In this document: positions 8,738-16,848 of the stretch, piece by piece | How the letters are laid out: every line of letters starts with the position of its first letter | Numbering within the stretch: the first letter of the stretch is position 1 | Assembly (NCBI GenBank): GCA_963765705.1 | Contig: CAVXXJ010000011.1 | Coordinates: 124,001 to 188,000 of the forward strand | Direction of reading: 5' to 3' | Length of the DNA stretch: 64,000 nt | DNA from: Gaiellasilicea sp963765705 | Lineage (GTDB): Bacteria > Actinomycetota > Thermoleophilia > Gaiellales > Gaiellaceae | The notes under the pieces: generated by a model | The model's input: only the letters and a program-made list of their open reading frames with translations | What the model was told of the DNA's origin: nothing | Database searches by the model: none | Program-made: the position numbers and the translations under genes

Positions 8738-11700
8738 CTACGGCGTGCCGACTCCCGCGCCGACGAACTCGACCCAGTTGAGGCTGTACGTGTTCGCGTT
8801 CGCGAACACGAGGAACAGCCTGTGCGATCCGCCCGGATTTGTCAGCGGGAACGTCTGGCTGGCATACGTTCCGGCTGCCGTTCCGGTGATCGTCTGGCTG
8901 GAGACGAGCGTGCCGCCTCCTGCCGCATTGATCGCGTCACGCCAGAGCTCGACCGTGCCGGACGCGGCGCCGTTCGTGCCGCCGGTGACGCGGAACGTCA
9001 GCGCGTTGATGTTCAGCAGGTTGAACGGGCCGTTGAGCTCAATCCAGTCGCCGGCGCTGAGGCTGCCGCGCTGGAGCCCGCCACCGACGTCGGTCGACGT
9101 GGCCGTGTTCGTGCCCGACTGGTTGAGGACGCTCTCGACCTCCTGCCGCTTCTGGCGGACCTGGACCTGCGCTTGCGTGGTCAACGACGGCACGCCGCCG
9201 GCGCCGCCGTGATCGGCGTACACCGCACTGATGACGCCGAACACGTTGCCGCCGTGCGAGACGTCGTCCGCGATGGTCGGCAGGACACCGGAGCAGCCGT
9301 TCACCGTCGCCTCGGCATGGCCATGGGTGTCATGGCCGAGCACGAACGTGACCTCGACCTCGGCGCAGCTGATCGCGCCGTCCTCCGGGTCTGTGACCGT
9401 CACCGAGAACGGGATGTTCTCGCCGAACGCGAACGTTCCGCCGTCGACGGGCACGTTGACGGTCACCGACGGCGACGAGTTGCCGACCGTGATCGTCGTG
9501 TTCGCACCCGTGCTCTTGCCGCTCGAGTCGAACACGGTCAGCTTGGCCGTGTACTGACCCCGTGTCGTGTAGGTGTGCGTCGGGTTGGGCTCGACGGAGT
9601 CGACCGTGCCGTTGCCGTCGAAGTCCCACTCGAAGCGGATCGAGTCGCCCGGATCGGCGTCGTTCGAGCCCGCGCTCGAGAAGTTCACCGTCAGCGGCAC
9701 CGGGCCGTCGGTGCGCGATGCGGTCAGCACCGCGACCGGAGCCCGCTGTCCCTTGACGTACTCCCAGCGCATCATCCCGGCGTCGGCGTTGATGGCGAAG
9801 AAGCCGTCGCCGTAGGTGAGCAGGTAGAACGTCCCGTCAGGGCCGAACTCCATGTCCATCGGGTTGTCGCAGAGCCACGGCCGCGTCGGCGTGGCCGGCA
9901 CGGGACCGCAGGGCAGCGTGTTGTTGATCTTGTGGATCTCGTTGTTCGAGTCCATCCGGACCTCACGCAGCGTGTCCTGGGTGAACTCGCCCGCGATCCA
10001 GGCCCCGTCCCAGTACGGCGGGAACTTCGTCGGGTTCGGGTTGAGCGGGTTGTAGTTGTACGGCGCCGTGCCGTGCGGGCCGACTCCGCCGGTGAAGAGC
10101 TCCGGGAAGAGCTGCGGACACGCGCCGACCGGGTTGGGCGCCGGGACGATCGGGGGCACGAGCGAGCCCGTGCTGTAGCTCGCGAAGCACTGCGTCCCCT
10201 GCGGGCCGTTCGGCGGCGCCGAGTTGTCGCGGTACGAGTACCAGATCTCCGGGTTGGTGACCGGAGGCCCGTACTCGAGGCCGGGGTCGACAGCGGGGCC
10301 ACCGTTCGCGACCCAGCGGGAGTTGTTCTGCGGCCCACGGGTCGGGTTGTCGCACTCGTGGGGCTCCGGCGCCGCGATGCTCGGGAGCGGCGTCGACGTG
10401 TTGAAGTCCCACTTGTAGTACGGCAGGTCGGTCTTGTAGCAGAGCGGCCAGCCGTAGTTCGCGGGCTTGCGGACGATCTCGAAGCGGCCGGTGCCCGCGG
10501 GGCCGCGGAACTGTTGCGGCACGTTCGAGTCCGGCGAGTAGTCGCTGATGTACGCGACGTCGAACTTGTCGAGGGTGAGCCGGAACGGGTTCCGGAAGCC
10601 CATCGCGTAGATCTCGGGCCGGGTCCTCGGCGTGCCGACGGGGAACAGGTTTCCGGCCGGAACGGTGTACGCGCCGCCGAAGGCGTTCTCCTGCGCCGGC
10701 GTGATGTCGCCGTCCTTGACCGTGAGCCGCAGCAGCTTGCCGCGGAGGTCACCCGTGTTCAGCGCACCGCGGCGTGAATCGACATGGGGCGCGTTGAAGA
10801 GCCCGCCTGCCGCCGTCGTGGCGATCGTCACGGTCGGAGCCGTGCCCGTCAGACCCGAGCCATCGGCCGTCATCTGAGGTACGTCGCGCTCGGACTGGTT
10901 CGCACGGAAGTTGACCGTCCGCGTGCCTGTGCCCGTCACGGCAACGTCGTCGATGTTCGAGAGCGCCTCTAGGGCCGCCTCGATCGCCGCGTTGTCGAGT
11001 GGGAATGCGATCGGCGCCGTGGTCTGGCCGTCGAACGTGAGCGTGAACGTGCCGCCGGTCGCGTTCGCGACCGCAACCGTCTGGTTCTCGTTCGTCAACT
11101 GGCCGTTGAAGGGGCCGAAGCCGCCCGAGTTACCGCCGCCGGCCGGTGTGTCGTCACCGGTGACGAGCCACATGTTGTTCTTCGAGTCGAAGTCGATGTC
11201 GCCGGCGACGTGGCAGCACGCGCCGCGGTTCACCATCTGGCGCATGATCTGCTGCTCGCTCGCGAAGTCGAGGTGCGCCGGCTCTGTCGCCGTCGCCTCC
11301 ACGAACTTGAAGCGCGAGAGCTGGAAGTAGCCCACGTAGTTGTCCCACGCGCTCAGTGCCGCCGCCGTGTTGGGCGCCGCGTTCGTCGGCGTCGTCACGT
11401 CATGCAGCGTGCCGTCGGCGAACTTCACGTCCTCGACCTCGGGCGGCGAGTAGAAGAGGTAGACCCACTTGTTCGTGTTGAAGTTGTTGTCGACTTCGGG
11501 GCCGTACATGCCGTCCTCGTTGACGGTGTAGACGCCACGGCGGACAGAGACGACCGACACGGCGCTGCCGAGCGCGTGGGCTTTGGTCAGCGGGGCTCTC
11601 AGGGTGAGTCCCGTGCCGCCGGCGCCCGCGCTCCCGACGGTCGCGATCGTCGCCGTCTCGCTGTTCGCACCCGTGTCCAGCGTGAGCGTGTCGCCCACGG

Positions 11701-12838
11701 TGAGACCTGCGTTGGAGACGACCTTGATGTTGGTGTCGCCCACGAGAGACGCGACTGCCAGCGAGGTGGGAAGCGTCGTCGGGGCCGGAGGCACGACCCA
11801 GGTGAATCCGCAGGTCGCAGGTGTCGCCGGATCCCCGTCGGCGTCGCTCAGGTTGAGGCACGTCGTCGAGTTGGTGGTCGGGTCGTGTAGCCGGACGCCG
11901 CCGCGGCGGTCGGTCTGGATCACGCGGCCGCTGCCGTCGGGCAGGACGTCGAAGCCGATCGGCTCGCTCAGGTTCGGCGGCGCCGCGACGAACGACTGCT
12001 GGTAGTTCGCGCGCACGGTGGCGCCGCAGTCGCTGTAAGCCGTGTCGGACTGACCCGCGGCCCACGTAACGGCACCGACGAGCTCCTTCGCGAGATTGGC
12101 ATCGTTCCACGCCGCCGCGGAGGCGCCGTGGTTCGTGTAGTAGGAGCGGCCGCCCTGGTAGTCCTTGCACCACGTGACCGGATGGTCGGCGCCCATCGTG
12201 CTGCCCGTGAGGGCGGTGAGCGTCGGCCCGTCACCGGTCTTGTTGAAGGGTGCCGCACTGACGGTCGTAAGCACGTGGCTCATGCCGCGGACGTTCGCGG
12301 CCCAGTTGTAGTAGGTGTCGTTCAGGTTCCAGTACTCGGGCAGGTTCTTGGACGCGTCGTGCCCGCGGTCGGTGGGCTTGTTCGTCACCGTCTGCGCGTC
12401 GAGCTTCCCGGACGCCCGAGTGCCGAGGATGTCGGTCAGGAACTGCCAGCTCGGGTTCGTCTCGATCGCCGAGCCGACGCCGACGAAGCCACCGCCGTTG
12501 CGGAAGTAGGTCTCGAACACCGCCTGCTCTTCCGGGTCGAGCGCGTCGCCGATCGTATTCAGGAAGACGACCGCGTTGTAGTGGCTGAGGTGGCGAGCGG
12601 TGAAGCCGTTCGCCGAATTCTTCACCTGATCCACGTCGAACCTCGGGTTCGACTGGTTCGCGGCCTTTTTCAGCACGGCGAACTGGCCCGCGCTGGCGTT
12701 CCCCTCCGTGAGGACGAGAACACGGAACGCCGGCGCTGCCGCCGCTACCTGGGCATCGACGACCGCGCTAGCACCGGCCGGCAAGACCAGTAGCACTGCG
12801 GTCAGGACGAGCCAGAACGGCACTGTGAGCTTCTTCAC
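8738..12838 (-). CDS. Giant secreted ThuA / PQQ-glucose-dehydrogenase-like / PKD / CBM6-like protein
   Basis: 1366 residues from the GTG at 12838 (GGAGGGAGAG just upstream), with a cleavable signal peptide. In order: a ThuA-like glutamine-amidotransferase-fold domain (about 35-270; VLVLTEG, GGGFVGVGSA); a six-bladed propeller of the soluble glucose/sorbosone dehydrogenase type (about 289-1020; GFDVLPDGS, CCHVAGDIDFD with the likely catalytic His, GFRNPFRLTLD); a PKD domain (about 1029-1115; FEWDFDGNG, HTYTTRGQYTAKL); an Ig-like segment; and a C-terminal CBM6-like beta-sandwich (about 1225-1366). Two repeat-like inserts (about 355-425 and 583-680) interrupt the propeller. Expected role: binding polysaccharide and oxidising a sugar outside the cell. 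PQQ use is inferred from the family only. Confidence 0.85.
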   Translation of the reverse strand: MKKLTVPFWLVLTAVLLVLPAGASAVVDAQVAAAAPAFRVLVLTEGNASAGQFAVLKKAANQSNPRFDVDQVKNSANGFTARHLSHYNAVVFLNTIGDALDPEEQAVFETYFRNGGGFVGVGSAIETNPSWQFLTDILGTRASGKLDAQTVTNKPTDRGHDASKNLPEYWNLNDTYYNWAANVRGMSHVLTTVSAAPFNKTGDGPTLTALTGSTMGADHPVTWCKDYQGGRSYYTNHGASAAAWNDANLAKELVGAVTWAAGQSDTAYSDCGATVRANYQQSFVAAPPNLSEPIGFDVLPDGSGRVIQTDRRGGVRLHDPTTNSTTCLNLSDADGDPATPATCGFTWVVPPAPTTLPTSLAVASLVGDTNIKVVSNAGLTVGDTLTLDTGANSETATIATVGSAGAGGTGLTLRAPLTKAHALGSAVSVVSVRRGVYTVNEDGMYGPEVDNNFNTNKWVYLFYSPPEVEDVKFADGTLHDVTTPTNAAPNTAAALSAWDNYVGYFQLSRFKFVEATATEPAHLDFASEQQIMRQMVNRGACCHVAGDIDFDSKNNMWLVTGDDTPAGGGNSGGFGPFNGQLTNENQTVAVANATGGTFTLTFDGQTTAPIAFPLDNAAIEAALEALSNIDDVAVTGTGTRTVNFRANQSERDVPQMTADGSGLTGTAPTVTIATTAAGGLFNAPHVDSRRGALNTGDLRGKLLRLTVKDGDITPAQENAFGGAYTVPAGNLFPVGTPRTRPEIYAMGFRNPFRLTLDKFDVAYISDYSPDSNVPQQFRGPAGTGRFEIVRKPANYGWPLCYKTDLPYYKWDFNTSTPLPSIAAPEPHECDNPTRGPQNNSRWVANGGPAVDPGLEYGPPVTNPEIWYSYRDNSAPPNGPQGTQCFASYSTGSLVPPIVPAPNPVGACPQLFPELFTGGVGPHGTAPYNYNPLNPNPTKFPPYWDGAWIAGEFTQDTLREVRMDSNNEIHKINNTLPCGPVPATPTRPWLCDNPMDMEFGPDGTFYLLTYGDGFFAINADAGMMRWEYVKGQRAPVAVLTASRTDGPVPLTVNFSSAGSNDADPGDSIRFEWDFDGNGTVDSVEPNPTHTYTTRGQYTAKLTVFDSSGKSTGANTTITVGNSSPSVTVNVPVDGGTFAFGENIPFSVTVTDPEDGAISCAEVEVTFVLGHDTHGHAEATVNGCSGVLPTIADDVSHGGNVFGVISAVYADHGGAGGVPSLTTQAQVQVRQKRQEVESVLNQSGTNTATSTDVGGGLQRGSLSAGDWIELNGPFNLLNINALTFRVTGGTNGAASGTVELWRDAINAAGGGTLVSSQTITGTAAGTYASQTFPLTNPGGSHRLFLVFANANTYSLNWVEFVGAGVGTP

Positions 12839-13018
12839 AGCTCTCCCTCCATTCCCCTTGGCAGCGGCGTACTCGGGCGACGAGACGAGTCGCCGTCCGC
12901 GAGGACTCCGCCGAAATGTGGTGTGCCCTGGGAGACCGATTGGGCGCTTCGGGCACGTTTGACGGCCAAACTGCTGCTCCCTGTGCGGGGTTGACGGCAT
13001 GGATCGGGCCGCCAACCG

Positions 13019-13034
13019 ATGTTCGAGCGAACAT
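13019..13034. promoter_or_regulatory. 16-bp palindrome over the -10 region, candidate operator
   Basis: ATGTTCG-AG-CGAACAT is a perfect palindrome that overlaps the -10 hexamer of the promoter below. Size and symmetry suit a dimeric repressor such as a LacI-type regulator. No regulator gene is adjacent. Confidence 0.5.
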
Positions 13035-13058
13035 ACGCCATCTTTTGTTGGAAATCAA
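13030..13058 (-). promoter_or_regulatory. Promoter of the ThuA/dehydrogenase gene
   Basis: The minus strand reads TTGATT (13058-13053), a 17-nt spacer, then TATGTT (13035-13030). The -35, the spacer half CAAAAGA and an upstream CGCGCA..CTTCTC block are shared with the promoter at 15246-15274. The transcript would have a leader of about 190 nt. Confidence 0.6.
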
Positions 13059-13117
13059 GAGAAGGATGCGCGTTGGCAACAAATCCACCTCCGCGAGACC
13101 CCACCTCCCGGCCGGGA

Positions 13118-13654
13118 TCAGGGGCGCGAGGGACGGCTCCAGAGCGCGTAGAGCCCCCAAGCCAGCAGCGGCACGCTGCCGAGAATCAGCGACCAGACCC
13201 ACGTGTCGATGCCCTTGCCGCTCGCCGAGGCTGAGCCGGGCGGCGGCGCGAGCGCCTTGGCCGCCGGCACGTTCTCCGGCAGGGGCCGACCTGCGGCGGC
13301 GGCAACTTGACGGACTGCGAGCATGGCCGTCTGCGCCAGCGCATCGGCCTCGAGCGGCGGGACCGCGATCCCACGCAGGATCGAGCGGCCGTCGCCGCCG
13401 GCGAATCGCTGCAGCCTGCCGCCCTGCAACTGCTTGCCGGAGACGCCGAAGCCGTTCGGCGTCACGATGATCACCGGTGCCTCGACCGGGAAGAAGAGCT
13501 CCAGCTCGCGGACGACCAGCTCCGCGTACGCCTGCGGGTCCTCGAGCGCCGCGGACTCGCCCCCGGTGTCCGTCTCGTTCGCGATCACCGAGACCTTGAT
13601 CGGGTAGCCGCGCTGCTCGATCGCCTGCACGAGCCCGAGTAGCTGGAGCTCCAC
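13118..13654 (-). CDS. Exported membrane-anchored protein, TPM-domain-like; start uncertain
   Basis: The readable part has a conserved-looking globular region (IKVSVIANETDT, AELVVRELELFF, VIIVTPNGFGV) that resembles the TPM domain seen in membrane-anchored extracytoplasmic proteins. A C-terminal transmembrane helix (about the last 28 residues, WVWSLILGSVPLLAWGLYAL) follows, then a short basic tail. The first usable start is GTG at 13654. The frame continues upstream with a convincing signal peptide (ALIAAALAALATAAPAHG, about 13783-13730) but contains no ATG, GTG or TTG before a stop at about 13837. Either a rare start codon or a sequence error hides the true N-terminus. It sits between two sugar-locus genes. 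Confidence 0.6.
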   Translation of the reverse strand: MELQLLGLVQAIEQRGYPIKVSVIANETDTGGESAALEDPQAYAELVVRELELFFPVEAPVIIVTPNGFGVSGKQLQGGRLQRFAGGDGRSILRGIAVPPLEADALAQTAMLAVRQVAAAAGRPLPENVPAAKALAPPPGSASASGKGIDTWVWSLILGSVPLLAWGLYALWSRPSRP

Positions 13655-13785
13655 GTCCTGTGCCGCCGGCAGCCCGACGGAGGCGAGCAGATTCTGCGTC
13701 TCGAGGTAGTGGATCGTCGGATCGGCGTGCCCGTGAGCGGGCGCCGCGGTGGCCAGCGCCGCGAGCGCGGCCGCGATGAGCGCAC

Positions 13786-13812
13786 GGGGGCGCCACTGCT
13801 GGTGGCGCCCCC
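13786..13812 (-). terminator. Perfect 11-bp GC hairpin after the second TIM-barrel gene
   Basis: gggggcgccac (13786-13796) and gtggcgccccc (13802-13812) around tgctg. It begins 23 nt past the stop of the 13835-15154 gene and covers the presumed 5' end of the next gene, so it may also block that gene's ribosome site. Confidence 0.55.
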
Positions 13813-13834
13813 GTTCGTCCTGGACTCGGCAGTC

Positions 13835-15154
13835 CTACTGCCTCAGCCCGGTCATGATGTCGGCGCTGATCTTGGCGTGCCTCAGCGACCGGGCCTGGTC
13901 GGCGGCGCCACCGACGGCGCCGTCGCTCTCGATGATGTGCAGGCGCACGTAGCGCCCGTCCGGCTTCTGGACCCACTTGACGAAGCCGACCGACGCCTGC
14001 CACTTCGCGTCGCCGGGATGGCCCAGGCCGATCTCGCCCTCGCCGGACGCGATCCCGTCGATCGTCGCCGTTCCCGGACGCGGCTTGTTCTGGATGTAGG
14101 GCCCACCCGCGGGCGGCCCGGCCCAGGCCTGGTTCCGGTCGCCGTCCTTCAAGTGGTAGGCGATGAACCGCTTGTCGTCCGACAGAACCCACTTGAACGG
14201 GTCGAAACGCGAGCCGTCCGACTTCGGGAACCGGTCTGCGCCCGAGTACGAGTGGAGGATGTCGGGCTCGAAGAACACCTTGGTGCGATCGGTGTTCTCG
14301 GTGAACCATTCGAGCCGGTTGACGTCCTTCAACTCCGGGTGGACGACCGGATCGAAGAACTGGAACCAGTTCTGCTCCGGGTGGTAGAAGTACTTGATCC
14401 CCTGGGCCGCGAGCAGGCCGCCGACGACGTTCGAGCGCCGCGCCGCCTCGGTCCAGCCGATCGTGATCGTCCCGTTCGCGTTGACGCGGTCAGCCAGCGT
14501 CGCGAGGCTCGTGGCGTCGCCCGCCTGGCCGATCATCGAGTAGCCGAGGATCTGGGCGTTGCTGACCTGGGTCAGCCCGTTGGCCGAGAGCCCTCCGGTG
14601 GTCGCGTCGTACATGGAGCCGAGGCTGCCGGTGTGGGTGCCGAACGCCTTCAGCCCCGCCTTGTCGAGCAGGACGCGGATCTCGGCGATCGTCGGCTGGC
14701 GCCGCCCGGTCGGGTTGGTCGGAGTGACCGCGGCCGGATCCTCCAGCGAGCCGACGTTCTGCGTGAACTGGAAGAACTCGACCCCGTCGTAGCCGTTTGC
14801 CTTCAGGAACTGGAACGTCTCCAGGAAGCCGCCCGGAAGCGGCACGGACGGGCCGAGGTCGGTCGGATCGGCCGGGTAGTTCGGGCCGCCGAGGAAGCCC
14901 ATCGTCGGAGTCGGGTTCGCCCGAATGACGTTCCCGTCCTTGTCGTAGATGTTCATGCCGAGCCGCGTGATCGAGTCGCGGATCGAAAACTGCTGAATGC
15001 CGACGCTGCCGGGCGGAACCACCGGCCGGCCGCCTCTGCTGCTGGTGCCGCTGAACGCCCGCGCGACCCACGGCCCGCCCGCCGCGACCGCAGCTGCTCC
15101 GCCGGCGGCGGCGCCGAGGAACTTGCGGCGGTCGAGGTTGATCTCCTTGCTCAT
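13835..15154 (-). CDS. Second Tat-exported isomerase/epimerase-like TIM barrel
   Basis: The start ATG at 15154 has GAGAAGAG upstream and gives 439 residues. The twin-arginine signal (DRRKFLGAAAGG) is followed by an AP-endonuclease-2/xylose-isomerase-like barrel: VGIQQFSIRD, YDGVEFFQF, LKAFGTHTGSL, IKYFYHPEQNW, VFFEPDILHSY with the metal-site Glu, and AYHLKDGD. It is longer than the 7557 paralogue. Unlike cytoplasmic relatives it is predicted to act outside the membrane with the ThuA/dehydrogenase protein. The substrate is unknown. Confidence 0.8.
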   Translation of the reverse strand: MSKEINLDRRKFLGAAAGGAAAVAAGGPWVARAFSGTSSRGGRPVVPPGSVGIQQFSIRDSITRLGMNIYDKDGNVIRANPTPTMGFLGGPNYPADPTDLGPSVPLPGGFLETFQFLKANGYDGVEFFQFTQNVGSLEDPAAVTPTNPTGRRQPTIAEIRVLLDKAGLKAFGTHTGSLGSMYDATTGGLSANGLTQVSNAQILGYSMIGQAGDATSLATLADRVNANGTITIGWTEAARRSNVVGGLLAAQGIKYFYHPEQNWFQFFDPVVHPELKDVNRLEWFTENTDRTKVFFEPDILHSYSGADRFPKSDGSRFDPFKWVLSDDKRFIAYHLKDGDRNQAWAGPPAGGPYIQNKPRPGTATIDGIASGEGEIGLGHPGDAKWQASVGFVKWVQKPDGRYVRLHIIESDGAVGGAADQARSLRHAKISADIMTGLRQ

Positions 15155-15245
15155 GGCTCTTCTCAACTTTCCCCCGGCTGTGCCGGGTCGGTCGGCGAGG
15201 GATCGGCGAAGAGGCAAGCCAGCCCCCATCCACGCCGCTGCGACG

Positions 15246-15274
15246 ACCCTACGCTCTCTTTTGCGTCAATTCAA
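15246..15274 (-). promoter_or_regulatory. Promoter of the second TIM-barrel gene, twin of the one at 13030
   Basis: The minus strand reads TTGAAT (15274-15269), a 17-nt spacer, then TAGGGT (15251-15246). The 32-bp block 15257-15288 matches 13041-13072 at about 25 positions without gaps, which is well beyond shared promoter consensus. Confidence 0.6.
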
Positions 15275-15311
15275 GAGAAGTTTGCGCGCGAGCGACATAT
15301 GCCAGGTCGAG

Positions 15312-16331
15312 CTAGGCGGTCACACCGGCGAAACCGGGCAGGATGTCGCGGCCGTAGGCCTCGAGCGTCGCCTCCTGGCCCTCGGTCATCAGGTAGACGT
15401 TGAACTGGTCGACGCCGATCGACTCGAGCTCCCGCAGCTTCGCGATCACCTGCTCGGTGCTCCCGATCGCGCAGAAGCGGTCGCAGATCTCGTCGGTGAC
15501 GAACTCGCCGTGCTTGGCGCCCACGCGCGAGTGCTCGTTGTAGTCGTAGAACTTGCGCGCCTCGACGTAGTCGGTCAGCACCTTCGGGATCGTCGACCCG
15601 TCCGTGCCGTAGCGGTCGATCAGGTCCTGGACGTGGTTCGAGACCATCGCCGGGAACCAGCGCACCTGGTTGCGGGCGTCGGCGAGGTCGTCGGAGATGT
15701 GGCTCGGCGCGCTGACGATGCACTTCAGCGCCGACGGGTCGCGTCCGGCCTCCTCGGCCGCCTGCCGCGCCGTGCTCATGATCCACGTGATGATGTCCGG
15801 GTCGGCGAGCTGGATGATGACGCCGTCGCCCTGGCGGCCCGCGACGGCGAGCGCCTTCGGGCCGTAGCCGGCAACGTGCATCTCGATCTCCGGGAGTTCC
15901 GGCCGCACCCACTTGAGCTGGAGCTCCTTCTCGTTCCAGGTCACCTCCTTGCCGTTCATGAACGGCTTGATCATCTGCAGCGCTTCCTCGAACTCGGCCA
16001 CCTTCATCGGCTTGCGGCCGACGTAGCGCACGGCGGAGTCGCCACGGCCGACGCCCATGATCATCCGGCCGTCCGAGATGTCGTGCAGCGTCGCGTAGGC
16101 GCTCGCGAGCACCGTCGGGTCGCGCGTCGCCGGGTTCGTGACCATGTGGCCGAGCTTGATCTTCGACGTCTGGTCGGCAGCGAGCGCCATCACGGGCATC
16201 GACTCCTGCCACAGCACGTGCGAGTCGTAGGTCCAGGCGTACTCGAAGCCCTGCGCCTCGGCGAGCTTCATCAGGTCGATCAGGCGCTGGTAGGGCGGGT
16301 CGGGCAGGACGGTGACGCCGAAGCTGAGCAT
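15312..16331 (-). CDS. F420-dependent LLM-class oxidoreductase
   Basis: 339-residue luciferase-like TIM barrel. Landmarks: FGVTVLPDPPYQRL at the start, YAWTYDSHVLWQE, KLGHMVTNPATRDP, GRMIMGVGRGDSA, and HVAGYGPKALAVAGRQGDGVI, where the flavin-type cofactor phosphate binds. The closest family I can name is the F420-dependent group near methylenetetrahydromethanopterin reductase (TIGR03842-like). F420 rather than FMN is inferred from the family. It sits beside hydantoin/pyrimidine-degrading genes, so it may reduce or oxidise a pathway intermediate. The ATG at 16331 follows GGGGGT. Confidence 0.8.
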   Translation of the reverse strand: MLSFGVTVLPDPPYQRLIDLMKLAEAQGFEYAWTYDSHVLWQESMPVMALAADQTSKIKLGHMVTNPATRDPTVLASAYATLHDISDGRMIMGVGRGDSAVRYVGRKPMKVAEFEEALQMIKPFMNGKEVTWNEKELQLKWVRPELPEIEMHVAGYGPKALAVAGRQGDGVIIQLADPDIITWIMSTARQAAEEAGRDPSALKCIVSAPSHISDDLADARNQVRWFPAMVSNHVQDLIDRYGTDGSTIPKVLTDYVEARKFYDYNEHSRVGAKHGEFVTDEICDRFCAIGSTEQVIAKLRELESIGVDQFNVYLMTEGQEATLEAYGRDILPGFAGVTA

Positions 16332-16386
16332 GGGACCCCCGAAAGTGGTGGCAGGGAAAGAGGCATCTTCGCGCGAATCCGGGCGC

Positions 16387-16833
16387 GTGGCAACGTGGCC
16401 TTACTACCTCTTCGCAGTCGCGGCCGGTGCGATGCTGCCGATCCAGTTCGGAATCAACGCGCAACTCGCGAGCTGGGTCGGGAGCCCGGTGCGGGCGACC
16501 TTCGTCTCCTTCGCCGTCGGCGCGGCAGTGCTGCTCGTCGCGATGCTGCTCTTCGCGCGAAGCTGGCCCGGTTCCGAGAAGCTCGGAGCCGCGCCCTGGT
16601 GGGTCTGGGTCGGCGGCTGCTTCGGCGCCTTCTACGTGCTCGGCTCCGTGGTCACTGCACCGAAGCTCGGTGCAGCTGCTCTCTTCGCCTTCATCCTCGC
16701 CGGCCAGGCGGTGGCCTCACTCGCGGTCGATCACTTCGGCTGGGTCGGCTTCGACGAGAGCCCGGTCACGCCCGGCCGGTTGCTCGGGCTGGCGCTCGTC
16801 GCCGCCGGAGTCGCCGCGGTCCGCTTCCTCTAG
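16387..16833 (+). CDS. DMT-superfamily small transporter (DUF606/YdcZ type)
   Basis: 148 residues from GTG at 16387, the normal size of the DUF606 half-transporters, with five hydrophobic helices. Typical pieces are LPIQFGINAQLA with the conserved N, VGSPVRATFVSFAVGA, WVWVGGCFGAFYV and APKLGAAALFAFILAGQ. It is divergent from the LLM gene and convergent with the ureido hydrolase. The substrate is not known; the context suggests an amino acid or pyrimidine product. Confidence 0.75.
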   Translation: MATWPYYLFAVAAGAMLPIQFGINAQLASWVGSPVRATFVSFAVGAAVLLVAMLLFARSWPGSEKLGAAPWWVWVGGCFGAFYVLGSVVTAPKLGAAALFAFILAGQAVASLAVDHFGWVGFDESPVTPGRLLGLALVAAGVAAVRFL

Positions 16834-16848
16834 CCTCGTAACAGGCTG

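Noticed and set aside
8687..10777. Nearly 700-codon open frame opposite the ThuA/dehydrogenase gene
   Set aside because: Low-complexity Arg/Val/Asp composition typical of antisense frames; the opposite strand encodes recognisable domains throughout.
13019..13034. LexA/SOS box
   Set aside because: The actinobacterial box is CGAAC-N4-GTTCG; here the half-sites are in the opposite order, so a LexA site is unlikely.
12916..13470. Plus-strand frame across the intergenic region at 13 kb
   Set aside because: No ribosome site and Arg-rich sequence; the region is explained by a minus-strand promoter and the TPM-like gene.
13709..15403. Long plus-strand frame across the second TIM-barrel gene
   Set aside because: Shadow frame with no motifs; crosses a hairpin and a promoter of the real minus-strand gene.
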